Positions 35,258 to 44,093 of a stretch of 64,000 nucleotides of DNA are shown here, piece by piece. A program made the position numbers and the translations under genes. This stretch comes from UBA7359 sp963976795 (GTDB lineage Bacteria > Pseudomonadota > Gammaproteobacteria > Eutrophobiales > Eutrophobiaceae): contig CAXBLT010000012.1 in assembly GCA_963976795.1 (NCBI GenBank), positions 22,829 to 86,828 on the forward strand, read 5' to 3'. Under the pieces are notes generated by a model, which was not told the origin of the DNA, ran no database searches, and saw only the letters and a program-made list of their open reading frames with translations. Position 1 is the first letter of the stretch, and every line of letters starts with the position of its first letter.

Positions 35258-35794
35258 ATGTTAGAAAAAGCAACCATTGCCCGACCTTATGCGAATGCGG
35301 CCTTCGATCAAGCGGTTGAAGAAGGCAAGCTTAGTGAATGGTCAAGCATGCTTAATCTGCTAAGTGTGATTGTTTCTGATGAGAATATGCGTGGTGTTAT
35401 CAACAACCCAAAATTAAGTAGTGAGCAGCTTCATCAGTTCATCGCTGATATTTGTGGCGATAAGCTCAGTAAAACTGGTAGTAACTTTACCCGGGTTTTG
35501 GTTGAAGCAGAACGTATTGGCTTAGCCGCTGAAGTTTTTAGTCTCTTTGAACAGAAACGTGCTGCTACAGAAGGCATTAGCGAGGTTGATGTGGTTTCGG
35601 CTTATGCGTTAGATGATGCTCAGGTAAATGCAATCTCGGAATCAATAGCGAAAAGGCTCGGCAAGAAAATCGATATCAATACAGATGAAGATAAAGATTT
35701 GATCGGTGGTGTCATTATTCGGGCAGGTGATTCTGTGGTTGATGCATCTCTTCGCGGTCGTTTAAAAGAATTAAATAGTGTATTTGCGCAATAG
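35258..35794 (+). CDS. atpH: F1Fo ATP synthase subunit delta
   Basis: A 178-residue stalk subunit with the family start TIARPYANAAFDQA and the C-terminal signature DLIGGVIIRAGDSVVDASLRGRL. It joins the b-subunit dimer to the top of F1. The position between atpF and atpA is standard. Confidence 0.96.
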   Translation: MLEKATIARPYANAAFDQAVEEGKLSEWSSMLNLLSVIVSDENMRGVINNPKLSSEQLHQFIADICGDKLSKTGSNFTRVLVEAERIGLAAEVFSLFEQKRAATEGISEVDVVSAYALDDAQVNAISESIAKRLGKKIDINTDEDKDLIGGVIIRAGDSVVDASLRGRLKELNSVFAQ

Positions 35795-35816
35795 TTATTA
35801 AATAGAGGAAAGACAT

Positions 35817-37358
35817 ATGTCTATCAGTGCAACTGAAATTAGTGACCTGATTAAAAAGAAAATCCAGTCAATGGATCTTGATACCGAAGCACGTACCGAA
35901 GGTACGGTAGTGAGTCTTGCTGATGGTGTTGCCAGAATTCATGGTTTAAGCGATGTGATGCAAGGGGAGATGATTGAATTCCCGGGTAACACATATGGCT
36001 TGGCTCTTAATCTGGAGAGGGATTCTGTAGGTGCCGTAATTCTGGGTAGTTATGAAAACATCTCTGAAGGTGATGTTGTTAAATGTACCAAGCGTATTCT
36101 TGAAGTGCCGGTTGGCGAAGCCCTTTTGGGTCGCGTCGTCGATGCATTAGGGAATCCAATCGATGGTAAAGGTGACATCAACACAACAGAAAGTGCGCCA
36201 ATTGAAAAGATCGCTCCCGGTGTAATCGCGAGAAAGTCTGTTGATGAGCCTGTGCAAACAGGGCTGAAATCAATCGATGCGATGGTGCCTGTCGGACGCG
36301 GTCAACGTGAATTAATTATTGGTGATCGCCAAACAGGTAAAACGGCTGTGGCAATCGATGCCATCATTAATCAAAAAGGTACTGGTGTTAAATGTATCTA
36401 TGTTGCTATCGGTCAGAAAGCATCTTCAATTAATGTTGTTATACGTAAGCTTGAAGAACATGGCGCAATGGAACATACCATTGTGGTTGCTGCTACCGCT
36501 TCTGAATCTGCGGCTATGCAATACGCTGCGCCTTATTCAGGTTGTTCGATGGGTGAATACTTCCGTGATAAGGGCGAAGACGCACTCATTATTTATGATG
36601 ATTTAACCAAGCAAGCTTGGGCTTATCGTCAAATGTCATTGTTATTGAAACGTCCACCAGGTCGTGAAGCGTATCCAGGTGATGTTTTCTATCTCCATTC
36701 CCGTCTATTAGAACGTGCTTCACGTATTAATGCGGATTATGTTGAGAAACTGACTAACGGAAAAGTAAAAGGTAAAACAGGTTCTTTGACCGCTTTGCCA
36801 ATTATTGAAACACAAGCCGGTGACGTATCAGCCTTCGTGCCAACAAACGTGATTTCTATCACTGATGGTCAAATCTTTTTGGAATCGGATCTGTTTAACT
36901 CTGGTTTCCGTCCAGCTATTAATGCGGGTTTGTCTGTATCCCGAGTGGGTGGTGCGGCACAAACCAAGATCATTAAGAAGTTGGGTGGTGGTATCCGTTT
37001 GGCCTTGGCGCAGTATCGTGAACTGGCAGCTTTCGCTCAGTTTGCTTCCGATCTTGATGAAGCAACTCGTAAGCAGCTCGAACGTGGTACTCGTGTAATG
37101 GAATTGATGAAACAGAAACAATATTCTCCTCTCAATGTTGCGGAAATGGGCGTTAGTCTTTTCGCAGTTGAGAATGATTTTATGGATGATGTTGCTCTGG
37201 AAAAAATTGGTGCTTTCGAAGAAGCAATGCATGATTACATGAAGAGCGAACAGTCTGCCTTAATGGATAAGATTGGCGCTGAAGGTAATTATAATGATGA
37301 TATCGAAAGTGGTTTGAAAGATGCCATCGCAAAATTCAAAGAAAACGGTACTTGGTGA
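35817..37358 (+). CDS. atpA: F1Fo ATP synthase subunit alpha
   Basis: A 513-residue subunit with Walker A GDRQTGKT (169-176) and the family signature around PPGREAYPGDVFYLHSRLLE. It carries non-catalytic nucleotide sites in the F1 hexamer. The length is the same as in E. coli. A 103-base gap with a palindromic element separates it from atpG, which is longer than the other gaps in this operon. Confidence 0.97.
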   Translation: MSISATEISDLIKKKIQSMDLDTEARTEGTVVSLADGVARIHGLSDVMQGEMIEFPGNTYGLALNLERDSVGAVILGSYENISEGDVVKCTKRILEVPVGEALLGRVVDALGNPIDGKGDINTTESAPIEKIAPGVIARKSVDEPVQTGLKSIDAMVPVGRGQRELIIGDRQTGKTAVAIDAIINQKGTGVKCIYVAIGQKASSINVVIRKLEEHGAMEHTIVVAATASESAAMQYAAPYSGCSMGEYFRDKGEDALIIYDDLTKQAWAYRQMSLLLKRPPGREAYPGDVFYLHSRLLERASRINADYVEKLTNGKVKGKTGSLTALPIIETQAGDVSAFVPTNVISITDGQIFLESDLFNSGFRPAINAGLSVSRVGGAAQTKIIKKLGGGIRLALAQYRELAAFAQFASDLDEATRKQLERGTRVMELMKQKQYSPLNVAEMGVSLFAVENDFMDDVALEKIGAFEEAMHDYMKSEQSALMDKIGAEGNYNDDIESGLKDAIAKFKENGTW

Positions 37359-37405
37359 TGTGCAGGATGCACAAACGTCGCGGCTACAGGACGTAGAGGA
37401 GCGAC
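37359..37405. repeat. palindromic element between atpA and atpG
   Basis: Immediately after the atpA stop: TGTGC (37359-37363) pairs with GCACA (37369-37373). GTCGC (37377-37381) pairs with GCGAC (37401-37405), enclosing CTAC (37384-37387) and GTAG (37393-37396). No T-run follows, so it is not a rho-independent terminator. A similar arrangement with the same outer GTCGC/GCGAC stem occurs at 55703-55776, so it may belong to a REP-like family of intergenic elements. Confidence 0.5.
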
Positions 37406-37461
37406 GGGTAATAAAGAATAATTTAGGTAACTTTATAAAATAGCAAAAAAGAAGAAGATAT

Positions 37462-38325
37462 ATGGCAGGCGGAAAAGAAATACGAACTAAGATCGCGAGT
37501 GTAAAAAACACTCAGAAGATCACCAAAGCTATGGAGATGGTAGCTGCGAGTAAAATGCGTAAAGCACAAGATCGCATGAATGCTTCACGTCCATATGCCG
37601 AAAAAATTCGTAACGTTATTTCGCATCTGGCTCACGCTAATCCTGAATATAAACACCCTTATCTTGTTGCACGTGATGAAGTTAAACGTGTGGGTGTAAT
37701 AGTTGTCTCTACCGACCGTGGTTTATGTGGTGGGTTGAATGCAAACATGTTCCGCATGTTATTGAAGCAATTGAAGGGATGGGAAGACGAGAGCAAAGAA
37801 GTTGACCTATGTGTCATAGGCACCAAGGCTGCCGGTTTTTTTGGATCAATTGGTGCCAATATTTCGGGTCAAGTAACACACATAGGTGATGAGCCTGGCC
37901 TCGATGAATTGATTGGTGCAGTGATGATTATGCTGAATAGTTTTAAAGAAGGTGGCATAGACGAGTTGCATCTTATTTCAAACAAATTTGTAAACTCTAT
38001 TGTGCAACAACCTCATCTGGAACAATTGATTCCGGGTAAACCAATAGAAAGTGAAGATTATGGTCACCATTGGGATTATTTATACGAGCCTGATGCAGAA
38101 GAAGTTCTGGACCAATTATTGACCCGTTATATTGAGTCTCAAGTTTATACCGGTGTCGTGGAAAATATTGCCTGTGAAATGTCAGCACGAATGGTGGCAA
38201 TGAAGAGCGCTTCGGATAATGCCGGTGAGCTTATTGATGAACTAGAATTGATTTATAACAAAGCGCGACAAGCGGCGATTACTCAGGAACTTTCTGAAAT
38301 TGTTGCTGGTGCAGCTGCGGTATAG
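37462..38325 (+). CDS. atpG: F1Fo ATP synthase subunit gamma
   Basis: A 287-residue central-shaft subunit. The N-terminal helix begins AGGKEIRTKIASVKNTQKITKAMEMVAASKMRKAQ in family style, STDRGLCGGLN is the conserved middle motif, and the C-terminal helix contains MKSASDNAGELIDELELIYNKARQAAITQELSEIVAGA. It links ring rotation to catalysis in F1. Confidence 0.97.
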   Translation: MAGGKEIRTKIASVKNTQKITKAMEMVAASKMRKAQDRMNASRPYAEKIRNVISHLAHANPEYKHPYLVARDEVKRVGVIVVSTDRGLCGGLNANMFRMLLKQLKGWEDESKEVDLCVIGTKAAGFFGSIGANISGQVTHIGDEPGLDELIGAVMIMLNSFKEGGIDELHLISNKFVNSIVQQPHLEQLIPGKPIESEDYGHHWDYLYEPDAEEVLDQLLTRYIESQVYTGVVENIACEMSARMVAMKSASDNAGELIDELELIYNKARQAAITQELSEIVAGAAAV

Positions 38326-38381
38326 TCAAAGAAAGATTTTTAATTAAGATATTTAGAGAAAATACACGAGGAACGAAAACG

Positions 38382-39785
38382 ATGAGTTCTGGAAAAATCG
38401 TACAAATTATTGGTGCTGTATTGGACGTTGAGTTTCCAAGCGATGCGATACCAAAAATCTATGACGCTTTGAAGGTTGAAGGAGAAGGTGTTCATACCAC
38501 TCTTGAAGTTCAGCAACAATTAGGCGATGGAGTGGTTAGAACCATTGCTCTGGGTTCGACGGATGGCTTAAAGCGCGGTTTAACGGTTAACAATACAGGA
38601 GAGGCAATTTCTATCCCTGTTGGCTCCAAGACCCTCGGTCGTATTATGAACGTATTAGGCGAGCCAATTGACGAAGTTGGACCTATTGAAACCGATGAGC
38701 GTATGGTTATTCATCGTGATGCGCCTAAATTTACAGAGCTAAGCCCATCTACAGAATTACTTGAAACCGGCGTGAAGGTAATCGACTTAATTATCCCGTT
38801 TGCTAAGGGCGGTAAAGTTGGTTTGTTTGGCGGTGCTGGTGTTGGTAAGACTGTTAATATGATGGAGTTGATTAACAACATTGCGACCAAGCATTCAGGT
38901 CTTTCTGTTTTTGCTGGTGTAGGCGAACGTACTCGTGAAGGTAATGACTTCTATTATGAAATGCAGGAGTCTGGTGTTGTAAACGTAGAGAATTTTGAAG
39001 AGTCAAAAGTATCAATGGTTTATGGGCAAATGAATGAACCACCTGGCAACCGTCTTCGAGTTGCATTGACTGGTTTGACTCTGGCTGAAAAATTCCGTGA
39101 AGAAGGTCGTGACGTATTATTATTCATTGATAACATTTATCGTTTTACCTTAGCGGGTGTGGAGTGTTCAGCGCTATTAGGTCGTATGCCTTCAGCGGTG
39201 GGTTATCAACCAACACTTGCTGAAGAAATGGGTAAGCTCCAAGAGCGTATTACTTCTACCAAAACAGGTTCGATTACTTCGATTCAAGCGGTATATGTTC
39301 CTGCGGATGATTTAACCGATCCATCTCCAGCCACTACCTTTGCACATTTAGACTCAACTGTTGTATTGTCTCGGCAGATTGCGGAACTTGGTTTGTATCC
39401 TGCTATTGACCCATTAGATTCAACCAGTCGTCAGCTAGACCCATTGGTTGTTGGTCAAGAACATTATGATGTTGCTCGTGGTGTACAAAACACATTACAA
39501 CGTTATAAAGAGTTACGTGACATTATCGCGATTCTCGGTATGGACGAATTATCTGAAGAAGATAAATTAGCCGTTGCTCGCGCTCGTAAGATTCAACGCT
39601 TCTTAACTCAACCTTACTTCGTTGCAAAAGTATTCACCGGACAGGATGGTGTTTATGTTCCTTTGAAAGAAACATTGCGTGGCTTTAAAGGAATTATTGA
39701 AGGCGAATATGATGAGCTTCCAGAACAGGCATTTTATAATGTCGGTACTATTGACGAAGCAATTGAAAAAGCTAAATCCCTATAA
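38382..39785 (+). CDS. atpD: F1Fo ATP synthase subunit beta
   Basis: A 467-residue catalytic subunit with Walker A GGAGVGKT (150-157), GERTREGNDFY, the catalytic-site loop around LLFIDNIYRFTLAG, and the DELSEEDK element near the C-terminus that contacts gamma and epsilon. LLFIDNIYRF is usually LLFIDNIFRY or FVDNIYRYTLAG in relatives, an ordinary variation. Confidence 0.97.
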   Translation: MSSGKIVQIIGAVLDVEFPSDAIPKIYDALKVEGEGVHTTLEVQQQLGDGVVRTIALGSTDGLKRGLTVNNTGEAISIPVGSKTLGRIMNVLGEPIDEVGPIETDERMVIHRDAPKFTELSPSTELLETGVKVIDLIIPFAKGGKVGLFGGAGVGKTVNMMELINNIATKHSGLSVFAGVGERTREGNDFYYEMQESGVVNVENFEESKVSMVYGQMNEPPGNRLRVALTGLTLAEKFREEGRDVLLFIDNIYRFTLAGVECSALLGRMPSAVGYQPTLAEEMGKLQERITSTKTGSITSIQAVYVPADDLTDPSPATTFAHLDSTVVLSRQIAELGLYPAIDPLDSTSRQLDPLVVGQEHYDVARGVQNTLQRYKELRDIIAILGMDELSEEDKLAVARARKIQRFLTQPYFVAKVFTGQDGVYVPLKETLRGFKGIIEGEYDELPEQAFYNVGTIDEAIEKAKSL

Positions 39786-39798
39786 AAGGTATTAGAGC

Positions 39799-40224
39799 AT
39801 GGCAGACACAATTCAAGTTGATATCGTAAGCGCAGAGCACGAGATTTATTCTGGTGTGGCGGAAATGGTATTTGCGCCTGCGGAATTAGGCGAAGTCGGT
39901 ATCGCGCCGGGCCATGCACCATTAGTTACCAAGATGGGCCCTGGTGAAGTGCGAGTAAAAGATGCGGAAGGCAATGAATCTGCATTTTATGTCTCTGGTG
40001 GCATGCTGGAAGTTCAGCCCAAGGTTGTTACTGTTCTTTCTGATACTGCTCAACGTGCAGAAGATCTTGATGAAGCAGCAATTCTGAAAGCTAAAGAAGA
40101 AGCTGAGAATGCATTTCATGAAAAAGGTGATGCAATTGATTATTCCAAGGCAAGGGCCGCATTGGCTGAAACTGCCGCACAATTACAAACAATTCAACGG
40201 TTGCGCAAACGCTCAGGCCGCTAA
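39799..40224 (+). CDS. atpC: F1Fo ATP synthase subunit epsilon
   Basis: A 141-residue subunit with the N-terminal beta-sandwich (VDIVSAEHEIYSGVAEMVFAPAELGEVGIAPGHAPLVTKMGPG) and a C-terminal pair of helices (AILKAKEEAENAF, RAALAETAAQLQTIQRLRK). It inhibits ATP hydrolysis and contacts the c-ring. It is the last atp gene, followed by a stem-loop and glmU. Confidence 0.96.
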   Translation: MADTIQVDIVSAEHEIYSGVAEMVFAPAELGEVGIAPGHAPLVTKMGPGEVRVKDAEGNESAFYVSGGMLEVQPKVVTVLSDTAQRAEDLDEAAILKAKEEAENAFHEKGDAIDYSKARAALAETAAQLQTIQRLRKRSGR

Positions 40225-40236
40225 CTCTATTGAATA

Positions 40237-40262
40237 TAGCGCGGTAGTCTCCTGCCGCGCTA
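40237..40262. other. stem-loop between atpC and glmU
   Basis: TAGCGCGG (40237-40244) and CCGCGCTA (40255-40262) form a perfect eight-pair stem with a ten-base loop. There is no T-run after it, so it may be an RNA-processing or stability element, or a factor-dependent attenuation point, rather than an intrinsic terminator. Confidence 0.5.
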
Positions 40263-40346
40263 AATCAACCCTATATCCCGGTTGTCAGCACGGATATACT
40301 CTTCCAAGAATAAAATTCTTTTTTTATCATTGAGGAAAAACAACAC

Positions 40347-41708
40347 ATGGGTCTTTGTATTGTTATATTAGCTGCTGGTCAGGGTACGCGAATGTATTCT
40401 GATAAACCTAAGGTATTACATACTCTTGCAGGTAAATCATTACTTGAACATGTATACCAAACAGCTATGGGGCTATCTCATCGTGATATCTATGTTGTCT
40501 ATGGTCATGGTGGGGAGCAGGTGCCAAATACTTTACAAGACTTTCAAGTAAATTGGGTTGAGCAAGAAGAACAATTAGGTACGGGCCATGCTGTGCAACA
40601 AGCATTACCTGATATTCCTGATGTTGATAATGTTTTGATTCTTTATGGTGATGTGCCATTAATTACTGAAGAAAGTCTAGCTACCTTGGTAGAAGCCGCT
40701 TCTGCAACAGGTTTTTCCTTACTCACCACACATTTAGAAGATCCGCATGGCTATGGTCGCATCATCCGCAATAATGAAAACAATATTATCGCTATCGTTG
40801 AAGAAAAGGATGCCAGTGATGAGCAAAAAAGAATTTTCGAAATTAATACCGGATTTATGGTCGTTAAGGCAGATTTGTTAAAGCGGTGGGTAGACTCATT
40901 AGGTAATGATAATAAGCAGAATGAATATTATCTAACAGATATTGTGGCTAAGGCAGTAACGGATGAGGTCAATATTGTTGCAGTACTGGCCGAGTCAAAT
41001 ATAGAAGTAAAAGGTATTAATAATCGATCTCAGCTTGCAGAAGCAGAACGTTATTTTCAACTGGTTCAAGCACACCACCTTATGCATAGAGGTGTGGCTT
41101 TGAGTGATCCTGCACGTTTCGATTTGAGAGGTGAGCTTGAGATCGGACGAGATAATGAAATTGATATTAATGTCATTATCGAAGGAAGAGTAAAGCTTGG
41201 TAATAATGTCTCTATTGGTGCAAATTGTTATTTAAAAGATACGATTATCGCAGACAATGTAAATGTTTTGCCGAATACAATGATCGATAATGCCGTTATC
41301 GGTAGTGGTTGTAACATAGGTCCGTTTGCGCGAGTTCGTCCTGACACAACATTAGATGAAGATGTTCATATTGGGAATTTTGTCGAACTCAAAAAAACGG
41401 ATATTGGCAAAGGTAGTAAAGTTAATCACCTCAGCTATTTAGGTGACAGCCATATTGGAACAGAGACAAATATTGGTGCTGGCACTATCACCTGTAATTA
41501 CGATGGTGCATACAAACATCAAACTATCATAGGTGATAATGTGTTTGTGGGATCAGATGTTCAGCTTATCGCACCAATTAGAATAGATAATGGTGCAACG
41601 ATTGCCGCGGGGACGACGGTGACTAAAGATGTGCCTGAGAATGATTTAGCTATCAGTCGTTCTGCGCAAAAGTTGGTTGCAAATTGGAAGAGACCCAAAA
41701 AACAATAG
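40347..41708 (+). CDS. glmU: bifunctional UDP-GlcNAc pyrophosphorylase / glucosamine-1-phosphate acetyltransferase
   Basis: A 453-residue cytoplasmic enzyme making UDP-N-acetylglucosamine for peptidoglycan and LPS. The N-terminal nucleotidyltransferase has LAAGQGTRMYSDKPKVLH and YGDVPLI. The C-terminal half is a left-handed beta-helix of hexapeptide repeats with GPFARVRP, KKTDIGKGSKVNHLSYLGD and NIGAGTITCNYDG. The length is close to the E. coli protein (456). GAGG lies upstream of the ATG. A position after atpC is common in gammaproteobacteria. Confidence 0.97.
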   Translation: MGLCIVILAAGQGTRMYSDKPKVLHTLAGKSLLEHVYQTAMGLSHRDIYVVYGHGGEQVPNTLQDFQVNWVEQEEQLGTGHAVQQALPDIPDVDNVLILYGDVPLITEESLATLVEAASATGFSLLTTHLEDPHGYGRIIRNNENNIIAIVEEKDASDEQKRIFEINTGFMVVKADLLKRWVDSLGNDNKQNEYYLTDIVAKAVTDEVNIVAVLAESNIEVKGINNRSQLAEAERYFQLVQAHHLMHRGVALSDPARFDLRGELEIGRDNEIDINVIIEGRVKLGNNVSIGANCYLKDTIIADNVNVLPNTMIDNAVIGSGCNIGPFARVRPDTTLDEDVHIGNFVELKKTDIGKGSKVNHLSYLGDSHIGTETNIGAGTITCNYDGAYKHQTIIGDNVFVGSDVQLIAPIRIDNGATIAAGTTVTKDVPENDLAISRSAQKLVANWKRPKKQ

Positions 41709-41715
41709 GGTAATT

Positions 41716-42138
41716 CTATTGGTAGATAATGTCTTTACGCATTGGTGCTAATAAGGCGAGCAATTTGTTTCTTGCTGAATGAGAAATTTCTACAAACTCC
41801 ATGGCATCAATGACTATTTCGACAAAGATATCAAATTCAGCCTCAGTAATTTCCATGCCTGAATGGACTTCTTCCATATCTTGACCGTCGTATTCACAAG
41901 GACCATCGCTAAGGAAACAGATTTGATCACTAATTTGTATTATTAGTTCTTCGTCATCGGTATCTTCAAATAGAAAAGCGATGCGCTGATCAGCATGTGA
42001 GATTTCAATGGCTTTAGTAACAAATTTGGCGATACCTTCTTGTTCACCGAGTTGAGTATACAAAGTGTCAGCATGGGCGAGTGTGGCTGTCGTTATTAAA
42101 AATAATAAGGATAAGCACTTATGAAGTTTTATGTTCAT
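41716..42138 (-). CDS. periplasmic truncated haemoglobin, group 1
   Basis: A 140-residue protein: signal peptide (cleavage near LAHAD, residue 24), then a 2-on-2 globin. It has LYTQLGEQEGIAKFV, DQRIAFLFEDTD, QICFLSDGPCEYDGQDMEEVHSGM, with proximal histidine His92, and a C-terminal helix NKLLALLAPMRKDI. Group 1 truncated haemoglobins bind oxygen or nitric oxide. Export to the periplasm is less usual and would need haem there. It is the second gene after a DUF3034 protein, seven bases apart, on the minus strand, and converges with glmU. Confidence 0.85.
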   Translation of the reverse strand: MNIKLHKCLSLLFLITTATLAHADTLYTQLGEQEGIAKFVTKAIEISHADQRIAFLFEDTDDEELIIQISDQICFLSDGPCEYDGQDMEEVHSGMEITEAEFDIFVEIVIDAMEFVEISHSARNKLLALLAPMRKDIIYQ

Positions 42139-42145
42139 GTCTATT

Positions 42146-43051
42146 TTAGAATGATCCTTCTAAGCTAATATAGAAGCCACTTTGGTCAGTTTTACCAGCG
42201 ATATCTCCGAGTTCTGTCCAGGCACCTGTAATACTCAAGTGTTTGTTTGGAAACCAGGCTAGGAAAAAATCCATCCAGTCGTCTTCTTTAGCAAAACTTA
42301 AATTATCTGGTTTTTGACGATAATCCATTCCTAGTACTAAGTCGCGTCGAAGCAGTATCCCAATACTGCCTTCAAACATAAGACTTCGGCTGTCATCTAA
42401 ATCTCCGCCAAAGCCTAATAAACCAAGCTGGTTAGCTTTGGTTGATCTAACTACGGTATTTAAAAGGACAGGGTAGCCGTTAATGCCCGAAAGCCAAAGC
42501 TTTGTTGCCGCGAGATAAAAGTCAACGCCATGATCATCTTTTGCCCCCGTCAAAGCAGGCACATCAAAATCCGTATTTTTTTTGTATTGAATACCGAAAC
42601 TAACTTGAGGGAGCATGGTGTAGATAAGATCGCCGAAAAGCCGTACCTTTACACCAGCAACAAATTGTTTTAATTCGTTATCGGGTAATCCCAAAGGCCT
42701 TGCGATAGCATCTATACCTAATATTTGAGTGGCAACAGATAGCTCCACCCGATTGTCTATCGCAACATTGGCACCGATAACGGAGAGGTCATAATCATCT
42801 GTATTTGCATAGGTGCCGAATACGTCGCCACCCCATTCACCTTTTTGACCGTAACCCGACAATACAGCCCAAGGTACAATACCACTGCCGGCTGACCCTT
42901 CGATTTGTGTTACTCCCCCAGTGGCAAGTATACGGCTGCCGACATCATAAGCACTGCTTGTAGAGGAGAAGCTAAACAGATAACAGGTGAAAAATACCTT
43001 TATTATCAGTTTCAGTGGCTTAGCATCTATATTTAAAAATATTATAAACAT
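42146..43051 (-). CDS. DUF3034 family outer-membrane protein
   Basis: A 301-residue exported protein (signal ending STSSAYD). The mature part begins VGSRILATGGVTQIEGSAGSGIVPWAVLSGYG, which I recognise as the DUF3034 opening, and continues as alternating beta strands with a final strand GFYISLEGSF, as in an outer-membrane barrel. Function is unknown. It is encoded with the periplasmic haemoglobin and divergently from the cupredoxin-kinase-porin genes, which suggests a shared envelope redox or gas-related process. Confidence 0.8.
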   Translation of the reverse strand: MFIIFLNIDAKPLKLIIKVFFTCYLFSFSSTSSAYDVGSRILATGGVTQIEGSAGSGIVPWAVLSGYGQKGEWGGDVFGTYANTDDYDLSVIGANVAIDNRVELSVATQILGIDAIARPLGLPDNELKQFVAGVKVRLFGDLIYTMLPQVSFGIQYKKNTDFDVPALTGAKDDHGVDFYLAATKLWLSGINGYPVLLNTVVRSTKANQLGLLGFGGDLDDSRSLMFEGSIGILLRRDLVLGMDYRQKPDNLSFAKEDDWMDFFLAWFPNKHLSITGAWTELGDIAGKTDQSGFYISLEGSF

Positions 43052-43407
43052 GCCTTAATATAGTGCAGATTGTTGTAGAAATATAGATATATACATAAAA
43101 AACATTAAAAAAGATCTTTAAAATATTGATTTATATATTATTTTGTGAATAAATTGGAAATGTAAGTAGTAGAATAATGATGTTTAGATATTCGCTGACC
43201 AAATAGTGACGGTGTACAGCCAAGAGACTTGTGAAAAGCCAGCAGGCTTATCTTTGAGATTTAGAAAGTAAATGGGGTAATTTGAAACTATCTTTAGTAA
43301 AGATATTCGAATGTTGGTGTAAGGGGAAATTATCCGTGCTGTAAGTATTGCGCGATTTCAATAAGACTTAGAAAAATAATTAATTAAGAAGATCAGGACA
43401 CACAGTG
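43052..43407. other. AT-rich divergent intergenic region
   Basis: This gene-free stretch of about 355 bases lies between the divergent DUF3034 and cupredoxin genes, so both promoters should be here. It is strongly AT-rich at the left (43075-43145). I found no clear riboswitch, regulator dyad or terminator. AGGA at 43395-43398 is the cupredoxin ribosome-binding site. Confidence 0.5.
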
Positions 43408-44091
43408 ATGCCAGGTTATTTTCGCTTTATTTTATTGCTTATTTTTTTCTTTGCAGCAGTACCGCAAATATATGCTGCTGATTACAGTGGTGTGATATCA
43501 ATAAGCAAGAAAGGTAAACCAGCAAAGGTTGATGAGTATGCGGATGCAGTTGTTTATTTTGTCCCTAAACAAGCTGTTAAGGCAAGTCAGCTTGATACTG
43601 AAACTAAAGAAATGAAAATGGAGAAAAAAAGGTATTCTCCGCGTGTACTGCCTATAACTGTAGGTACGAAAGTGAGTTTTCCAAATTTTGATCCGATTTT
43701 ACATAATGCATTTTCGACATCGACTAATAATAATTTTGATCTAGGATTGTATGCGGGCGGCGAAACGGGTGCTTACGTCTTCGAGAAGCAAGGATTGGTG
43801 CGCGTATACTGTAATGTTCATCATGCAATGGTAGCTTATATCCTGGTCTTTGATTCACCTTACTTTACTAAACCTGACAATGATGGAAAATTTATATTAG
43901 AAGATTTGCCCGATGTTGCTGGACGATTATTTATCTGGCATCCCCGTGCTAGATTAATTAAAGAAAAAATTGACTTTTCTCATGCGGTTGAAGAGAAGAA
44001 GTTTGACCTGGAATTAACCAAACGACGAGTTCCAAAACATTCAAATAAAGAAGGCAAGTCATACCGTAAAGCCAGAGAAAAAAGGTACTAA
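43408..44091 (+). CDS. cupredoxin-like methylamine-utilisation-type protein
   Basis: A 227-residue exported protein (signal ending QIYAAD, about residue 24). The middle forms a cupredoxin domain: His99 (DPILHNAF), then Cys135, His138/His139 and Met141 in VRVYCNVHHAMVAYILV, a set that can make a type-1 copper site. A carboxypeptidase-like beta domain follows (DNDGKFILEDLPDVAGRLFIWHP), and a very basic tail ends the protein. The ATG at 43408 is preferred over the GTG at 43405 by spacing to AGGA. It is followed two bases later by the sensor kinase gene, so the pair is translationally linked; the cupredoxin may sense or carry copper or electrons for that pathway. Confidence 0.82.
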   Translation: MPGYFRFILLLIFFFAAVPQIYAADYSGVISISKKGKPAKVDEYADAVVYFVPKQAVKASQLDTETKEMKMEKKRYSPRVLPITVGTKVSFPNFDPILHNAFSTSTNNNFDLGLYAGGETGAYVFEKQGLVRVYCNVHHAMVAYILVFDSPYFTKPDNDGKFILEDLPDVAGRLFIWHPRARLIKEKIDFSHAVEEKKFDLELTKRRVPKHSNKEGKSYRKAREKRY

Positions 44092-44093
44092 TT

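Noticed and set aside
43190..43260. Possible riboswitch (c-di-GMP or similar) before the cupredoxin gene
   Set aside because: Short complementary words occur, but the conserved core bases of the c-di-GMP, TPP and cobalamin classes are absent.
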